Shown here: positions 17,532 through 26,545 of the stretch, one piece after another
How positions within the stretch are numbered: the stretch's first letter is position 1
How the letters are laid out: the number at the start of each line of letters is the position of its first letter
Source: Nitrospirillum sp034427435
Lineage (GTDB): Bacteria; Pseudomonadota; Alphaproteobacteria; Azospirillales; Azospirillaceae
Direction: 5' to 3'
NCBI RefSeq assembly: GCF_034427435.1
Contig: NZ_JAXQNP010000003.1
Span: 1,674,001 to 1,738,000, forward strand
DNA length: 64,000 nt
The notes under the pieces: model-generated
What the model was told of the DNA's origin: nothing
The model's input: the letters and a program-made list of their open reading frames with translations, nothing else
Databases searched by the model: none
Translations under genes and position numbers: made by a program

Positions 17532-17750
17532 ATGTCGAAGGAGGATTTGATCGAGTTTTCCGGCACGGTGACCGAACTGCTGCCGAACGCGATGTTCCGC
17601 GTTAAGCTCGATAACGAACACGAAGTGCTGGCCCACACCTCGGGCAAGATGCGCAAGAACCGCATCCGCGTGCTGGCCGGTGACCGGGTCAACGTCGAAA
17701 TGACGCCCTATGACCTGACCAAGGGTCGCATCACCTTCCGCTTCAAGTAA
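17532..17750 (+). CDS. infA: Translation initiation factor IF-1
   Basis: A 72-residue S1/OB-fold protein that binds the ribosomal A site during initiation. Sequence SKEDLIEFSGTVTELLPNAM and MRKNRIRVLAGDRVNVEMTP are near-invariant family blocks, and the length is exactly standard. AAAGGAAG precedes the ATG by 4 bp. It heads the plus-strand run infA-maf-rng-yacG, a conserved alphaproteobacterial order. Confidence 0.98.
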   Translation: MSKEDLIEFSGTVTELLPNAMFRVKLDNEHEVLAHTSGKMRKNRIRVLAGDRVNVEMTPYDLTKGRITFRFK

Positions 17751-17764
17751 GCGGACGGTACCCC

Positions 17765-18406
17765 ATGGTGCGTGTGCAAGCGGACGGGACGGGGCAAGCG
17801 CCGTGGCGGATCCCGCCGCTGGTGCTGGCGTCCAGCTCCCCGCGCCGCCGGGAACTGCTCGCCCAGATCGGGGTGACGCCGGCGGGTATCGACCCGGCCG
17901 ACATTGACGAGACCCCGCTGGCCGATGAGCTGCCGGCCCATCACGCCCTGCGCCTGGCGAAGGCCAAGGCGGCGGTGGTGGCCGCCCGCAGCCCCGGCGC
18001 CGTCGTGCTGGCCGCCGATACGGTGGTGGGCTGTGGCCGCCGTATCCTGCCCAAGGCGGAAAGCGCCGATGATGTGCGCCAATGCCTGGCGCTGCTGTCG
18101 GGGCGGCGGCACCGTGTCTTCGGCGGCCTCTGCGTGGTGGACGCCACGGGCAAGGTGCGCACCCGCCTGGTGCAGACCGCCGTGTTGTTCAAAAAGCTCA
18201 GCCGGGCCGAGATCGACGCCTACGTCGCCTGTGGCGAGGGCGTGGGCAAGGCCGGCGGCTATGCCATCCAGGGGCGTGCCGCCCTGTTCTCCCGGGGGCT
18301 GGTGGGCTCCCACAGCAATGTCGTGGGGCTGTCCCTGTTCGAGACGGCGGCCATGCTGCGCGCCGCTGGGATAGACCCGCTGGCCGTGTCCCCCGTGGCC
18401 GCCTGA
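17765..18406 (+). CDS. maf: Maf-family nucleotide pyrophosphatase
   Basis: Hydrolyses non-canonical or modified nucleoside triphosphates to monophosphates, a house-cleaning role linked to septum control. The 213 residues contain the phosphate-binding LASSSPRRRELL near the N-terminus, the catalytic ADTVVGCG block, and GKAGGYAIQGRA, the second family motif. Follows infA by 14 bp and precedes rng by 13 bp. Confidence 0.93.
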   Translation: MVRVQADGTGQAPWRIPPLVLASSSPRRRELLAQIGVTPAGIDPADIDETPLADELPAHHALRLAKAKAAVVAARSPGAVVLAADTVVGCGRRILPKAESADDVRQCLALLSGRRHRVFGGLCVVDATGKVRTRLVQTAVLFKKLSRAEIDAYVACGEGVGKAGGYAIQGRAALFSRGLVGSHSNVVGLSLFETAAMLRAAGIDPLAVSPVAA

Positions 18407-18419
18407 CGGGCCGGCCCTG

Positions 18420-19747
18420 ATGGCCCGCGAGCTTCACATCGATATCACCGCGCCGGCGCAGGGCCCCGCCCTGCGCCGCGCGGCTATCCTGACCGACGGC
18501 GTGCTGTCGGACCTGTACATTGATCGCATCGACCGGCCCACCCTGGCCGGTGCCGTGATTCGGGGCCGCGTCACCCGCATCGTCGCCGGCATGAACGCGG
18601 CCTTCGTTGACATCGGCACGGGGCGGGATGGCCTGCTGCCCGCCGCTGACGTCCGCTTGCCGCAGGCGGACAAGCATGGCGGGGGGACAAGAACGACTCC
18701 AAGGATCGTCCAGCCGTCCGTCCCCAGGGGCCCATTGGCACAGCGCTACGCGCGGGCCAGACGGTGATCGTTCAGGTCAAGGCCGACCCGGTGGCAGCCA
18801 AGGGCGCGCTCCTGTCCATGGACGTGGCGCTGCCGGGCCGTTTCCTGGTCCATACGCCCATGGCGGCCGGAATCCATGTGTCCAAGCGCCTGGGGCAGGG
18901 CGCCAGCGCCGCCGCCGAACGCGCCCGCCTGACCACGGTGGTGCGGGATGCCGTGCCCGCCGGGGGCCGGGGCGGGGCGGGCGGCTGGATCGTGCGCGCC
19001 GCCGCCGCCGCCGTGCCGGCCGAATGGCTGGCCCAGGAGGCGGAGGCCTTGGCGCTGGACTGGCGTGGTGTCGCGCGGGCCGGTGACGGGCCCCCGGGCG
19101 TGCTGCTGCCGGCGCCCCATGCCGGCATCCGCGCGCTGATGGAACAGACGGGGCAGCCGGTGGACGCCATCCTGGTGGATGACCGCGCGGGCGCCGGCCA
19201 GGACCTCTATGCCGAACTGCGCCGCTGGTGCGACGACCGCGCCGGCGACCTGCTGCCGGCCCTGCGGCGGGCCAGCACCGGCCTGCCGTTGTTCGAGGGC
19301 GGCGACCTGGACGGCGCCATCGCCAAGCTGCTGCGCCCGCGCGTGCCGCTGTTCGGGGCCAAGGCGGGCGGCGCCACCGGCAGCCTGGTGATCGAACGGA
19401 CGGAGGCGCTGACCGTCATCGACGTCAATGGCGGGGAGAAGGGCGACCCCTTGGCCGTCAACCTGGCGGCGGTGCCGGAAATCGCCCGCCAGCTGCGCCT
19501 GCGCAATGTCGGCGGCATCGTGGTGGTGGACTTCATCAACCTGTCGCGTCTGCCGGACCGCGAGCGGCTGATCCTGGCGCTGACCGGGGCGGTGGCGGAC
19601 GACCCCGGCAATACCCAGGTGTATGGCATGTCCCGCTTGGGCCTCGTGGAAATGACGCGCCAGCGGCGGGGCCCCTCCCTGCTGGATCTGGTGGCGCCGG
19701 ACGCGCCGGCCCCGGGGGTATTCCCCGACGACGACGCCTTGATGTGA
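18420..19747 (+). pseudogene. rng: Ribonuclease E/G family protein (RNase G), frameshifted
   Basis: Endoribonuclease that processes rRNA and decays mRNA. The first frame gives the S1-like N-terminal region (LYIDRIDRPTLAGAVIRGRV, AAFVDIGTGRDGLLPAADV); the second continues from VIVQVKADPVAAKGALLSMD through LTVIDVNGGEKGD and VVVDFINLSRLPDR, which carry the two Mg-binding Asp. Adding one G to the G6 run at 18681-18686 yields an uninterrupted DKHGGGDKNDSKDRPAV...GQTVIVQV of about 442 residues. Everything outside that base is intact. Lies between maf and yacG. Confidence 0.88.
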
Positions 19748-19750
19748 GTG

Positions 19751-19975
19751 ATGGTGCCCGTGATGACCGACGAACCGATCCCCTTGAAGCCCCGCAAGTC
19801 CCGCGCCGCCTGCCCCATTTGTGGCCGCCCGCCAGCGCCGGAGGTCAAGCCCTTCTGCTCCCCCCGCTGCGCCGACGTCGACCTGGGCCGCTGGCTGAAC
19901 GAAAGCTACCGCGTGCCCGTGACCGAGGAGACGGACGAGGACGGCGAAACCGCGCCCGGGGCCGAGCGGGATTGA
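19751..19975 (+). CDS. yacG: DNA gyrase inhibitor YacG
   Basis: Small zinc protein (74 residues) that binds GyrB and blocks DNA binding. The four zinc ligands are in CPICGRP and FCSPRCADVDLGRWL, both diagnostic. Start chosen at ATG 19751, four bases after the rng stop; ATG 19763 (MTDEPIPLKPRK) is also possible and fits the usual length better. The acidic tail after the zinc domain is typical. Confidence 0.9.
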   Translation: MVPVMTDEPIPLKPRKSRAACPICGRPPAPEVKPFCSPRCADVDLGRWLNESYRVPVTEETDEDGETAPGAERD

Positions 19976-20185
19976 GCCCAGGGGAGGCTTCGCACCCGCC
20001 AAAATCCATTCTGAATCAAAGAGTTAAAAAAAATCTGAAAAAGATCTAAACAACAGGCTGGACAAGCCCGCCGGACTTGTCTACATACAGCCACCTCGAC
20101 GCGCCGCGGACGCCAACGCCACGGCAACGGGTCACAAAAACCCACGCGAGATCAGGGGCTTAGCGTCCGCTAAGTTCTTCTGGAT

Positions 20186-20261
20186 GCCCAGGTAGCTCAG
20201 TTGGTAGAGCAGGGGACTGAAAATCCCCGTGTCGGTGGTTCGATTCCGCCCCTGGGCACCA
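20186..20261 (+). tRNA. tRNA-Phe (GAA)
   Basis: A complete 76-nt cloverleaf. Acceptor arms GCCCAGG and CCTGGGC pair perfectly; the D-loop contains AGCTCAGTTGGTAGAGC, the anticodon arm GGGGA-CTGAAAA-TCCCC carries GAA, and the T-loop has GGTTCGATTCC. The discriminator A and CCA are encoded. It marks the boundary between the housekeeping part and the accessory region. Confidence 0.98.
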
Positions 20262-20381
20262 TTTTCCCCCATGCCATCGTTTCCGTGAGCCGCCGATAAT
20301 ACGCCGCGGTACGATCTAAGACCTTCTGACATATCGGGTATTTTGTGGAATATCGTGGCCCGGAGTGGCTGGGCGTATTCC

Positions 20382-20421
20382 TAGGATACCCGCGTCATTA
20401 AAACCGCCTGTTGGTATCCTA
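20382..20421. repeat. Perfect 9-bp inverted repeat after tRNA-Phe
   Basis: TAGGATACC (20382-20390) and GGTATCCTA (20413-20421) are separated by 22 bp. It lies in the 254-bp gap between tRNA-Phe and the hydrolase stop, where no gene is apparent. It could be a terminator of the convergent hydrolase gene or a regulator site. Confidence 0.5.
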
Positions 20422-20515
20422 TATCAACAGGAGCTTCAGTTCCGGGTGCAGCGCTCCCCCTCGTCACGTCGGCGGCGGCCCGCCCCGTCCAGCCCCGCAT
20501 TGCTGGAAGAAGCCA

Positions 20516-21472
20516 TCATCGGGTCTCGACGTGACCGAGCCGCCCTGCCTGGCCCTTGAGCGAGGCCCGCGCCTTTTCCCAGGCGTCGCTGCCCGGATGA
20601 AGTGCCGACCACAGCCAGGCCCAGGTCATATGCTGCACGAAGGCAGCCCGCTCCGGGTTCTCGTCGGTCGTTTCGCCCGCGTCATAGCCGGCAACGCCAC
20701 CATAGCCGTGCTCGGCGTCCGTTACCGTCAAGAGGCTCTTGGGAGCCGGGCTGAGGCGGTAGGCATCGCTGCGCCAGTCCGGGTGGGTTGAGAAGTTGGG
20801 GTTGAAGTCCTTGTCCCCCGCCACGATGAGAGCAGGCGCCTTCATCGCGTCAAAGGTATTCTTCGTCAGTGCCGGGTAGCGCTGCCCAACGGGCCCATCC
20901 AGCCGGGCACCGAGGCCGGGGGCACCGATGAGGACGCCCGCCTTGATGCGGTCGTCCCGCAAGTCCAGCGTTTCTTCCCCATCGATGTCATGAAGTCGCA
21001 TGCCGAGCAGCATGCCGGCGGTGAAGCCGCCCAGCGAGTAGCCGGCGACGGCGACCTTCTCTTGATCGAGACGTCCGGCCAGGCCGGGTACCGCCTTCAC
21101 GATCAGGTCGAGCCGATCGAGGATGAGAGCCATATCCTGCGCCCGCGAGCGGTAGAACAGAGGGGCTTCGGGCGTCTCTGGACTCAACGTCGTGGAGTTG
21201 AGGTGCGTCGGCTGGATAACGACAAATCCATGTGAGGCCCAAAACTCCGAAAGCGGAAGCATGCCCCGGTTGGACGACAGATAGTTGGATGCCCCGTGCC
21301 CATGCGACAGGAGGATAATAGGCAGCTTGTCTCCCGTCGTTGGGGCGGACACGCGCAGTTCGATATCGACATAACGCTCGGGTGCGGGGACCGTAATCGG
21401 CGTCACCGCCATGAATGGGGTTGGCGCGGCGACCGGGATGAGGGCCGCATCCTTGATAAGTTTGTCAGCCAT
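20516..21472 (-). CDS. Alpha/beta hydrolase (dienelactone-hydrolase / PAF-acetylhydrolase-like)
   Basis: A 318-residue protein from ATG 21472, which has AAGGAA 4 bp upstream; an in-frame extension beyond it is not needed. No signal peptide. The fold is shown by the oxyanion strand IILLSHGHGASN, nucleophile elbow VAGYSLGGFTAG, the Asp loop VAGDKDFNP and the catalytic His in DAEHGYGG. Similar proteins are predicted dienelactone hydrolases or chlorophyllase/PAF-AH-like esterases. A perfect palindrome AAACGGAA-5-TTCCGTTT lies just upstream, so the gene is probably repressor-controlled. Confidence 0.78.
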   Translation of the reverse strand: MADKLIKDAALIPVAAPTPFMAVTPITVPAPERYVDIELRVSAPTTGDKLPIILLSHGHGASNYLSSNRGMLPLSEFWASHGFVVIQPTHLNSTTLSPETPEAPLFYRSRAQDMALILDRLDLIVKAVPGLAGRLDQEKVAVAGYSLGGFTAGMLLGMRLHDIDGEETLDLRDDRIKAGVLIGAPGLGARLDGPVGQRYPALTKNTFDAMKAPALIVAGDKDFNPNFSTHPDWRSDAYRLSPAPKSLLTVTDAEHGYGGVAGYDAGETTDENPERAAFVQHMTWAWLWSALHPGSDAWEKARASLKGQAGRLGHVETR

Positions 21473-21548
21473 GGGTGTTCCTTTCGGTCTGGAGGCCGCG
21501 TCGCGATCGCGTTGGGTCCCGTTCACGCCGAGCTGTCCGGCCACGAAT

Positions 21549-21591
21549 AAACGGAACAATATTCCGTTTTATACGAACGACTGTTCCGTTT
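21549..21591. promoter_or_regulatory. Palindromic operator upstream of the hydrolase gene, TetR-type appearance
   Basis: AAACGGAA (21549-21556) and TTCCGTTT (21562-21569) form a perfect inverted repeat around CAATA. A third half-site TTCCGTTT stands at 21584-21591, 22 bp (two helical turns) on. Such arrays upstream of an esterase are typical TetR-family operators, but no TetR gene is in the window. Confidence 0.5.
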
Positions 21592-21816
21592 AGCAAGGAG
21601 GTTCCCGATATGAACCCTCCGCGCGCCATCTAATAAGGGCGATCCCACAGGGCCGGGTTTTTGATGAGCACTTGCGAACGCCGGCAAAGCCGCCGGTTCC
21701 TCGCGCAGCGCGATCGCGGTCCCGCCTGCCGGTCAGAATTTAAATAGGTCAAACTTTCGCAAACCGTCGCGCTATAGTCCGCTGCCCGAACAGGGTATGG
21801 GAAAGTGATACGGGCA
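21592..21816. other. Divergent intergenic region
   Basis: About 225 bp between the operator and the LysR start. No gene, RNA or repeat was recognised. It must contain the LysR promoter; no clear T-N11-A site was singled out. Confidence 0.3.
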
Positions 21817-22725
21817 ATGAACCTCGTCCAGTTGAAGCGTGTGATCGCGATCTATGAAACCGGCAGCCTGCGCAAGGCGTCGCAGGTCATTGGGGTGACT
21901 CAGCCGGCTCTGACCTCCAGCATCAAGCAGCTTGAGGAGGAACTGAACACCTCGCTCTTCGAACGCGGCCCCACAGGTGTGCGTCCCACCGGCATATGCG
22001 AAAAGCTGGTACAGCGAGCCCGCCTTCTGCTGAGCGAGGAACAGCGGATCATCAATGACATTGCCGAGGTGAACAAGGTCCCCAGGCTGGCCGTGGGCAT
22101 CCACCCCATCATGATGAACGAGGGGTTGGCCAAGGTGATGGCTGCCTTCGTGGAGCGTTCTCCCAACGTCGATTTACGCATCCGGGAAGGTTATACCTCC
22201 CAACTCCTGAAATTATTGAGCATCGGCGAGCTGGACTTCGCCCTCTGCGGCTTGCCGGAAGACTATCGCGCCGAAGACTTTCAGTTTGATTCCCTGATCA
22301 CGCAGGAATACGCCATCGTCGTGGTGGCGGGGCACCCTATCTTACGGCAGATCGCCGACGGCGCGCCCTTCTCCAACTTCACTTGGGCTCTGGTGAATGC
22401 CTACGACAGGCCGGAGGCGATAGACCAGAACCAGGACGTCCTGAACGTGATGCGCAAGTTCGGCTACACCGACACCAGCAAGTCCATCAAGTCATCGTCC
22501 ATCGCCTTTGTGAAGCACCTGATCCTGCATGGCCAGATGATCGGTATGATTGCGCGCGAGGCGGTGGCGCAGGAGCTGAAGTCCGGTGCCATGCGGTGCC
22601 TGGAGGGGTCGGAAATACCCGCGCCCGCCTTCGGGTTCATAACGTTGCGCGATCGTTATGAACCCAAGATGGCGCGTCAGATGAAGTTCGTCATCCGGCA
22701 GTGGCTGACCCTGCCCACCCGGTGA
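21817..22725 (+). CDS. LysR-family transcriptional regulator (first paralogue)
   Basis: A 302-residue regulator from MNLVQLKRVIAIYETGSLRK; an ATG 12 bp upstream is possible. The winged HTH occupies residues 1-60 (GSLRKASQVIGVTQPALTSS is the helix-turn-helix). The effector-binding domain contains IKQLEEELNTSLFERG (linker helix) and REGYTSQLLKLLSIGELDFA, a typical LysR periplasmic-binding-protein-like fold. It is clearly similar along its full length to the LysR protein encoded at 28259-29185. It lies convergent to the hydrolase/MFS operon, which is a plausible target. Confidence 0.88.
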   Translation: MNLVQLKRVIAIYETGSLRKASQVIGVTQPALTSSIKQLEEELNTSLFERGPTGVRPTGICEKLVQRARLLLSEEQRIINDIAEVNKVPRLAVGIHPIMMNEGLAKVMAAFVERSPNVDLRIREGYTSQLLKLLSIGELDFALCGLPEDYRAEDFQFDSLITQEYAIVVVAGHPILRQIADGAPFSNFTWALVNAYDRPEAIDQNQDVLNVMRKFGYTDTSKSIKSSSIAFVKHLILHGQMIGMIAREAVAQELKSGAMRCLEGSEIPAPAFGFITLRDRYEPKMARQMKFVIRQWLTLPTR

Positions 22726-22743
22726 CGGTCGGCGTGACGCAGG

Positions 22744-23562
22744 TCAGGCCAGAAAGCCCTCGATCTCCGCGACCACGCGGTCGTGCTCCAGGTGCAGCAC
22801 GCCGTGCTTCACCCCCGGCATGTCGACACGCCGGCCGTTAGGGTAGTGGTGGGAGACGTCCCGCGTCACCGCCCACAGGTCATCCTCGGGGTTGATGATC
22901 AGCACCGGCTGCTGCACCTCGGCCATCGCGCCCAGGAAATCATAGCGGTAAACGGCGATATACCCCCAGGTCATGCGGGCGCCCAGGCGCAGGCATTCGG
23001 CCATGCTGATGTGCCGCTGTTCGGCGCTCACGCGCGGATCGCTCAATTGGCCGATGATGGCCCAAAGCTTTTCCACATGGGCCAGGGTGGCATCCGGCGG
23101 CGGGAACAAGGTGGGCAGTTGCTCCAGCTTGGCCGCCCGGACGTCGGCGGGATAGGCCGCCAGGCCGAACACAACGAGGCGCCGGACGCGATCAGGCAGT
23201 GAGCGCGCCAACTGGGTGGCAAGAAGGGAACCGGTGTGGAAACCCAGGACGTCGAAGGGCCCCGCTGGCACCAAACCCTGCGCGGCCAGCTCGGTTATGA
23301 AGTCAGCGATGATCGCCGCGTATTCCTCTATGGTCGTGGGGGCCGGTGGCGGGTCGCTCATGCCGTAACCGGGCGTGTCCACCGCCACCACCGTGCGCGT
23401 CGCCCCCAGAGTGGGCAGCACTGGCAGCCAGTCCCCGCTGTGGCTGGGCGTCTGATGCAGGCACAGCAGGGGCGGGGCGCCCGTGGGCGCATCCGGCTGG
23501 ACGATGCGATAATGCAATTGGCCATGGCGGCTGTCGGTGTAGCCGCGTTTCACGCTGGTCAT
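22744..23562 (-). CDS. Alpha/beta hydrolase with a His at the nucleophile elbow
   Basis: A 272-residue cytoplasmic protein. The lid and core order fit the epoxide hydrolase / haloperoxidase group: LLCLHQTPSHSGDW (HG-like oxyanion), VVAVDTPGYGMSD, then VLGFHTGSLLATQLARSLPD. In this elbow the usual Ser/Asp nucleophile is His109 (GFHTG). Downstream, INPEDDLWAVT has the acid and PGVKHGVLHLEHD the catalytic His. The protein may use Thr110, a different chemistry, or be non-hydrolytic. Its start overlaps the upstream MFS gene by 4 bp, so it is the last gene of that operon. Confidence 0.8.
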   Translation of the reverse strand: MTSVKRGYTDSRHGQLHYRIVQPDAPTGAPPLLCLHQTPSHSGDWLPVLPTLGATRTVVAVDTPGYGMSDPPPAPTTIEEYAAIIADFITELAAQGLVPAGPFDVLGFHTGSLLATQLARSLPDRVRRLVVFGLAAYPADVRAAKLEQLPTLFPPPDATLAHVEKLWAIIGQLSDPRVSAEQRHISMAECLRLGARMTWGYIAVYRYDFLGAMAEVQQPVLIINPEDDLWAVTRDVSHHYPNGRRVDMPGVKHGVLHLEHDRVVAEIEGFLA

Positions 23563-24968
23563 CGCGACGAGGCTCCCTGTGGAGTGGTATGGGGGATGTG
23601 CCGGGCGGCTAGCCAGGCCAGCGCCGCCGACAAGGTCAGCGCCGCGATGCCGACCATGGCCATGGAGGTGCCGACCGAGGCCGGGTCATGGAAAACCGAT
23701 TCCGTCAGGGAGGCCACGGCCAGCGGGCCCAGTGAGCCGCCGATCATGGTCATGACGAAGGCGTACAACGCCACGGCCAGACCGCGTACGCGCAGGGGCG
23801 CCACCTCGGCGATGATGGATAGCATGGAAGCGCCGTACAGGGCGCTGACCAACATTACCTCCGCCAGCAGGATGACGGCGGTGCCGCCCGCGGGGGCGGC
23901 GACGGCGACGACGGAGGGTAAGCCCAAAAGCGACAGCAGACCGGCGAAGCGCATCTTGCCGGCCGCCCCGTGGCGTCGCGCGATGCGGTCGACGACAAAG
24001 CTGGCGATGGCGGCGCCCAGGGCCGCCCAGATTATCTGGGCTGTCCCCAGGCTCTTGCCTGCCGTGCCGAGGCTGTAGCCGAACGCCCGGGTCAGCAGCA
24101 CCGCCCCCCAGCCAGTCGCGACCGAGCCACCCATGGCGAACAGGGCCAGTGAGCCGTAAAGCGGCAGGAAGATGCGCCGGGCAGCCCAGAAATGCCCAAG
24201 GCCATCTCGGAAGCTGGCCCTGTCGGCGCTGGCCCCCGCCTTGCCGTGGCGCCCTGGTTCGCGCACCATGGCCAGCATCGCGGCGATGACGAAGCCGAAG
24301 GCGCCCACCAGGATGAAGGCGATGCGCCAGGGCGCCAGGGCGTTCAGCAGCGGTATGCCAGCGAAGGCCCCCAGGGGCGCCACCTGCAGGATGTAGCCGC
24401 TGACCAGGGAACCGATTCCATAGGCGATCATGCTGCCGAAGACGTAGACGGCCATGGGCCGACCCCGGCGGTCGGCGGGGAACAGGTCGCTGATGAGGGT
24501 GACGGCGCACGGACCCAGTACCGCCTCGCCCACGCCAATGAACAGGCGCGAGGCGAACATGCCCCCAAAATTCTGCGCCAGGCCGCCGCCGACAGTCGCC
24601 GCGCTCCAGACAAGGATTCCGCCGAGCAGCAGACGCTGCCGGTTCATTAAGTCGGCCACCGCCCCCAGTGGCAGGCCCACGGTCACATAGAAGACGGAGA
24701 AGGCGAACCCCTGCAGCAGGGCGATCTGGATCTCGCTGATGCCCAAGTCGTGGCGCACCGGGTCGATGACCAAGGCCAGCATGCCACGGTCGACGGTGGA
24801 AATGACCTGGGCGACGCATAGGGTGAAGACGGTGAACCAAGCGATGGCCGGACCGGCGCGAGGGGGGGCCGCCAGCGTGACCGGTGTGGCCTCATGACGT
24901 CGCAACGAGGTTTCGTACAACTGCTCTGCGCTCCTGTTTTCGGGGGCACACCGTTGGCTGTGGAACAC
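23559..24968 (-). CDS. MFS transporter, spinster-like
   Basis: About 469 residues; the first 40 are hydrophilic and a later start is possible. Twelve hydrophobic segments are predicted by eye. TM1 reads AIAWFTVFTLCVAQVISTVDR, with the Asp-Arg typical of this subfamily; loop 2-3 has GLPLGAVADLMNRQRLL (motif A) and loop 4-5 GVGEAVLGPCAVTLISDLFP. Members move organic acids or aromatic compounds with protons. It is similar in layout to the MFS gene at 39431. Coupled to the downstream hydrolase by a 4-bp overlap. Confidence 0.85.
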   Translation of the reverse strand: MFHSQRCAPENRSAEQLYETSLRRHEATPVTLAAPPRAGPAIAWFTVFTLCVAQVISTVDRGMLALVIDPVRHDLGISEIQIALLQGFAFSVFYVTVGLPLGAVADLMNRQRLLLGGILVWSAATVGGGLAQNFGGMFASRLFIGVGEAVLGPCAVTLISDLFPADRRGRPMAVYVFGSMIAYGIGSLVSGYILQVAPLGAFAGIPLLNALAPWRIAFILVGAFGFVIAAMLAMVREPGRHGKAGASADRASFRDGLGHFWAARRIFLPLYGSLALFAMGGSVATGWGAVLLTRAFGYSLGTAGKSLGTAQIIWAALGAAIASFVVDRIARRHGAAGKMRFAGLLSLLGLPSVVAVAAPAGGTAVILLAEVMLVSALYGASMLSIIAEVAPLRVRGLAVALYAFVMTMIGGSLGPLAVASLTESVFHDPASVGTSMAMVGIAALTLSAALAWLAARHIPHTTPQGASSR

Positions 24969-25084
24969 ACCGGGTGGGCGGCGGCATGTCCGGAGCGCTG
25001 CCTTCCGTCACATTTTTCGGCAGCGCCATCCCGATGATAGATCGCGCGCCGCATGGCCTATAGGCTGAATAATTCTGGAACTGA

Positions 25085-26476
25085 TCAGATTTTCTTGGCA
25101 CCCAGCAGGCCACCCGCTGGATCGTCCCGTTGGGCGACGGGGGGAACGACGGGCGGGACGACGGGTGCGGCGCTGGGCGCCAGGCGGTAGGCCCGGAGGA
25201 ACAGGCAGGCCACGGTGGCCGTCAGGCAGGGCAAGATCCATAAGGTCACGTTAATGGCCATCACCACGCCCGCCGGCTGGGCCTGGATGCCCGCATCCTT
25301 GGCAGAGGTGAAACCCACCAGGCCGAGGGTGGTGCTGAAGAGGAAGGTGCCGAAGGCGGCCGTGGCTTTCTCCGTCATGACGAATACGCCGGCCAGGATA
25401 CCCTCCCGTCCCCGATCGCCGGACAGTTGGCGGGCGTGATCCATGGTGTCGGTCAGTACCGTATAGAGACCCAGGAAAATGCCACCGCTCGACACGCCGG
25501 CCAATGCCCCCAGCATCTGCATCCATGGTTGAGGCTGGCCCACTGGAACCAGGCACCACGCCATCATGACGACGGCCTGCATGATGGCCGCGACCAACAG
25601 CCCGTTCCGCCGGCCGACGCGGCGCGCCAACCGCATCCAGATCGCCTGCGAGACCATCATGGCAATGGTCTGCGACAGGAAATAGCCGCCCAGGCTGGTG
25701 TCGGGGGCGTGAAGCACGTGCCGCGTATAATAGGGTATGGCGGCCATGTGGGTGGCCAGGGCCGCGAACATGGTGATCTTGAAGCCCATCAGGCACCGAA
25801 AGGGCTGGTTGGCGCGGACGGCCTCCCACGCCAGGCGGGGAGACAGGCCGTGCTTCTCCGGCAAACCGCCATCCTTCTCTTCGATCAGCAGGAAGCTGGC
25901 GATGGCGCCCAAGGCGATCAGGCTCGCCAGGATAAGCGCCACCAGGCCGTGGCCTTCCCGGTCACTTCCCATGTGCGCCAGCAGGAAGGGGGCCGCCGCC
26001 GTTGCCGCCAGGCCGCCGAGGGAAGAGCCGTAGACGCTGAAGGCCATCAGGCGCGAGCGTTCGTTGAAGTCCTGGGTGATGGACCGCCCGATGGCCAGAT
26101 AGGGGATGCGGAACATGGTGTAGGCGGTGGAGAACAGCAGCAGGCTGAGCCCCGTGAAAACAATGACGCCGCTGCCGTGCAGGCTTCTCGGGACGTTGAA
26201 CAGCAGCGCCATGGACAGGGCGGACAGCAGGCCCCCTGCCGCCAGGAAGGGGCGGTAGCGGCCAAAGGGGGTATGCGTGTGGCTGCTGATCAGCCCCATC
26301 ACCGGGTCGATGGCAGCGTCATAGATCTTGGACACCACCACCAGCAGCCCGGCCAGGCTGATCGCGATTCCCAGGCTGTCGGTCATGAACCGCAGATGCA
26401 GCAGGCCCACGGCCCCCACCAAGGACGCCGAGGTGAAGGAGCCTATGCCCCAGCCGATCAACGTCCGCGATTTCAT
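25085..26476 (-). CDS. MFS transporter of the glycoside-pentoside-hexuronide/cation symporter (MelB-like) family
   Basis: Start at ATG 26476 (MKSRTLIGWGIGSF), preceded by GGGGAC; 463 residues. The GPH signature appears as SKIYDAAIDPVMGLISSHT, with the TM2/loop motif D.A.DP..G, and GRYRPFLAAGG in loop 2-3. The protein has twelve membrane segments. Substrates of the family are sugars, glycosides and some other organic ions using Na+ or H+. It sits between the cupin and the first MFS transporter on the minus strand. Confidence 0.85.
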   Translation of the reverse strand: MKSRTLIGWGIGSFTSASLVGAVGLLHLRFMTDSLGIAISLAGLLVVVSKIYDAAIDPVMGLISSHTHTPFGRYRPFLAAGGLLSALSMALLFNVPRSLHGSGVIVFTGLSLLLFSTAYTMFRIPYLAIGRSITQDFNERSRLMAFSVYGSSLGGLAATAAAPFLLAHMGSDREGHGLVALILASLIALGAIASFLLIEEKDGGLPEKHGLSPRLAWEAVRANQPFRCLMGFKITMFAALATHMAAIPYYTRHVLHAPDTSLGGYFLSQTIAMMVSQAIWMRLARRVGRRNGLLVAAIMQAVVMMAWCLVPVGQPQPWMQMLGALAGVSSGGIFLGLYTVLTDTMDHARQLSGDRGREGILAGVFVMTEKATAAFGTFLFSTTLGLVGFTSAKDAGIQAQPAGVVMAINVTLWILPCLTATVACLFLRAYRLAPSAAPVVPPVVPPVAQRDDPAGGLLGAKKI

Positions 26477-26545
26477 CCGATGTCCCCGTCCTGTCCCTGG
26501 TGTCCATGGGCCGGCCCCCGTCATGGGCATTCCGGCATGCCGCCC

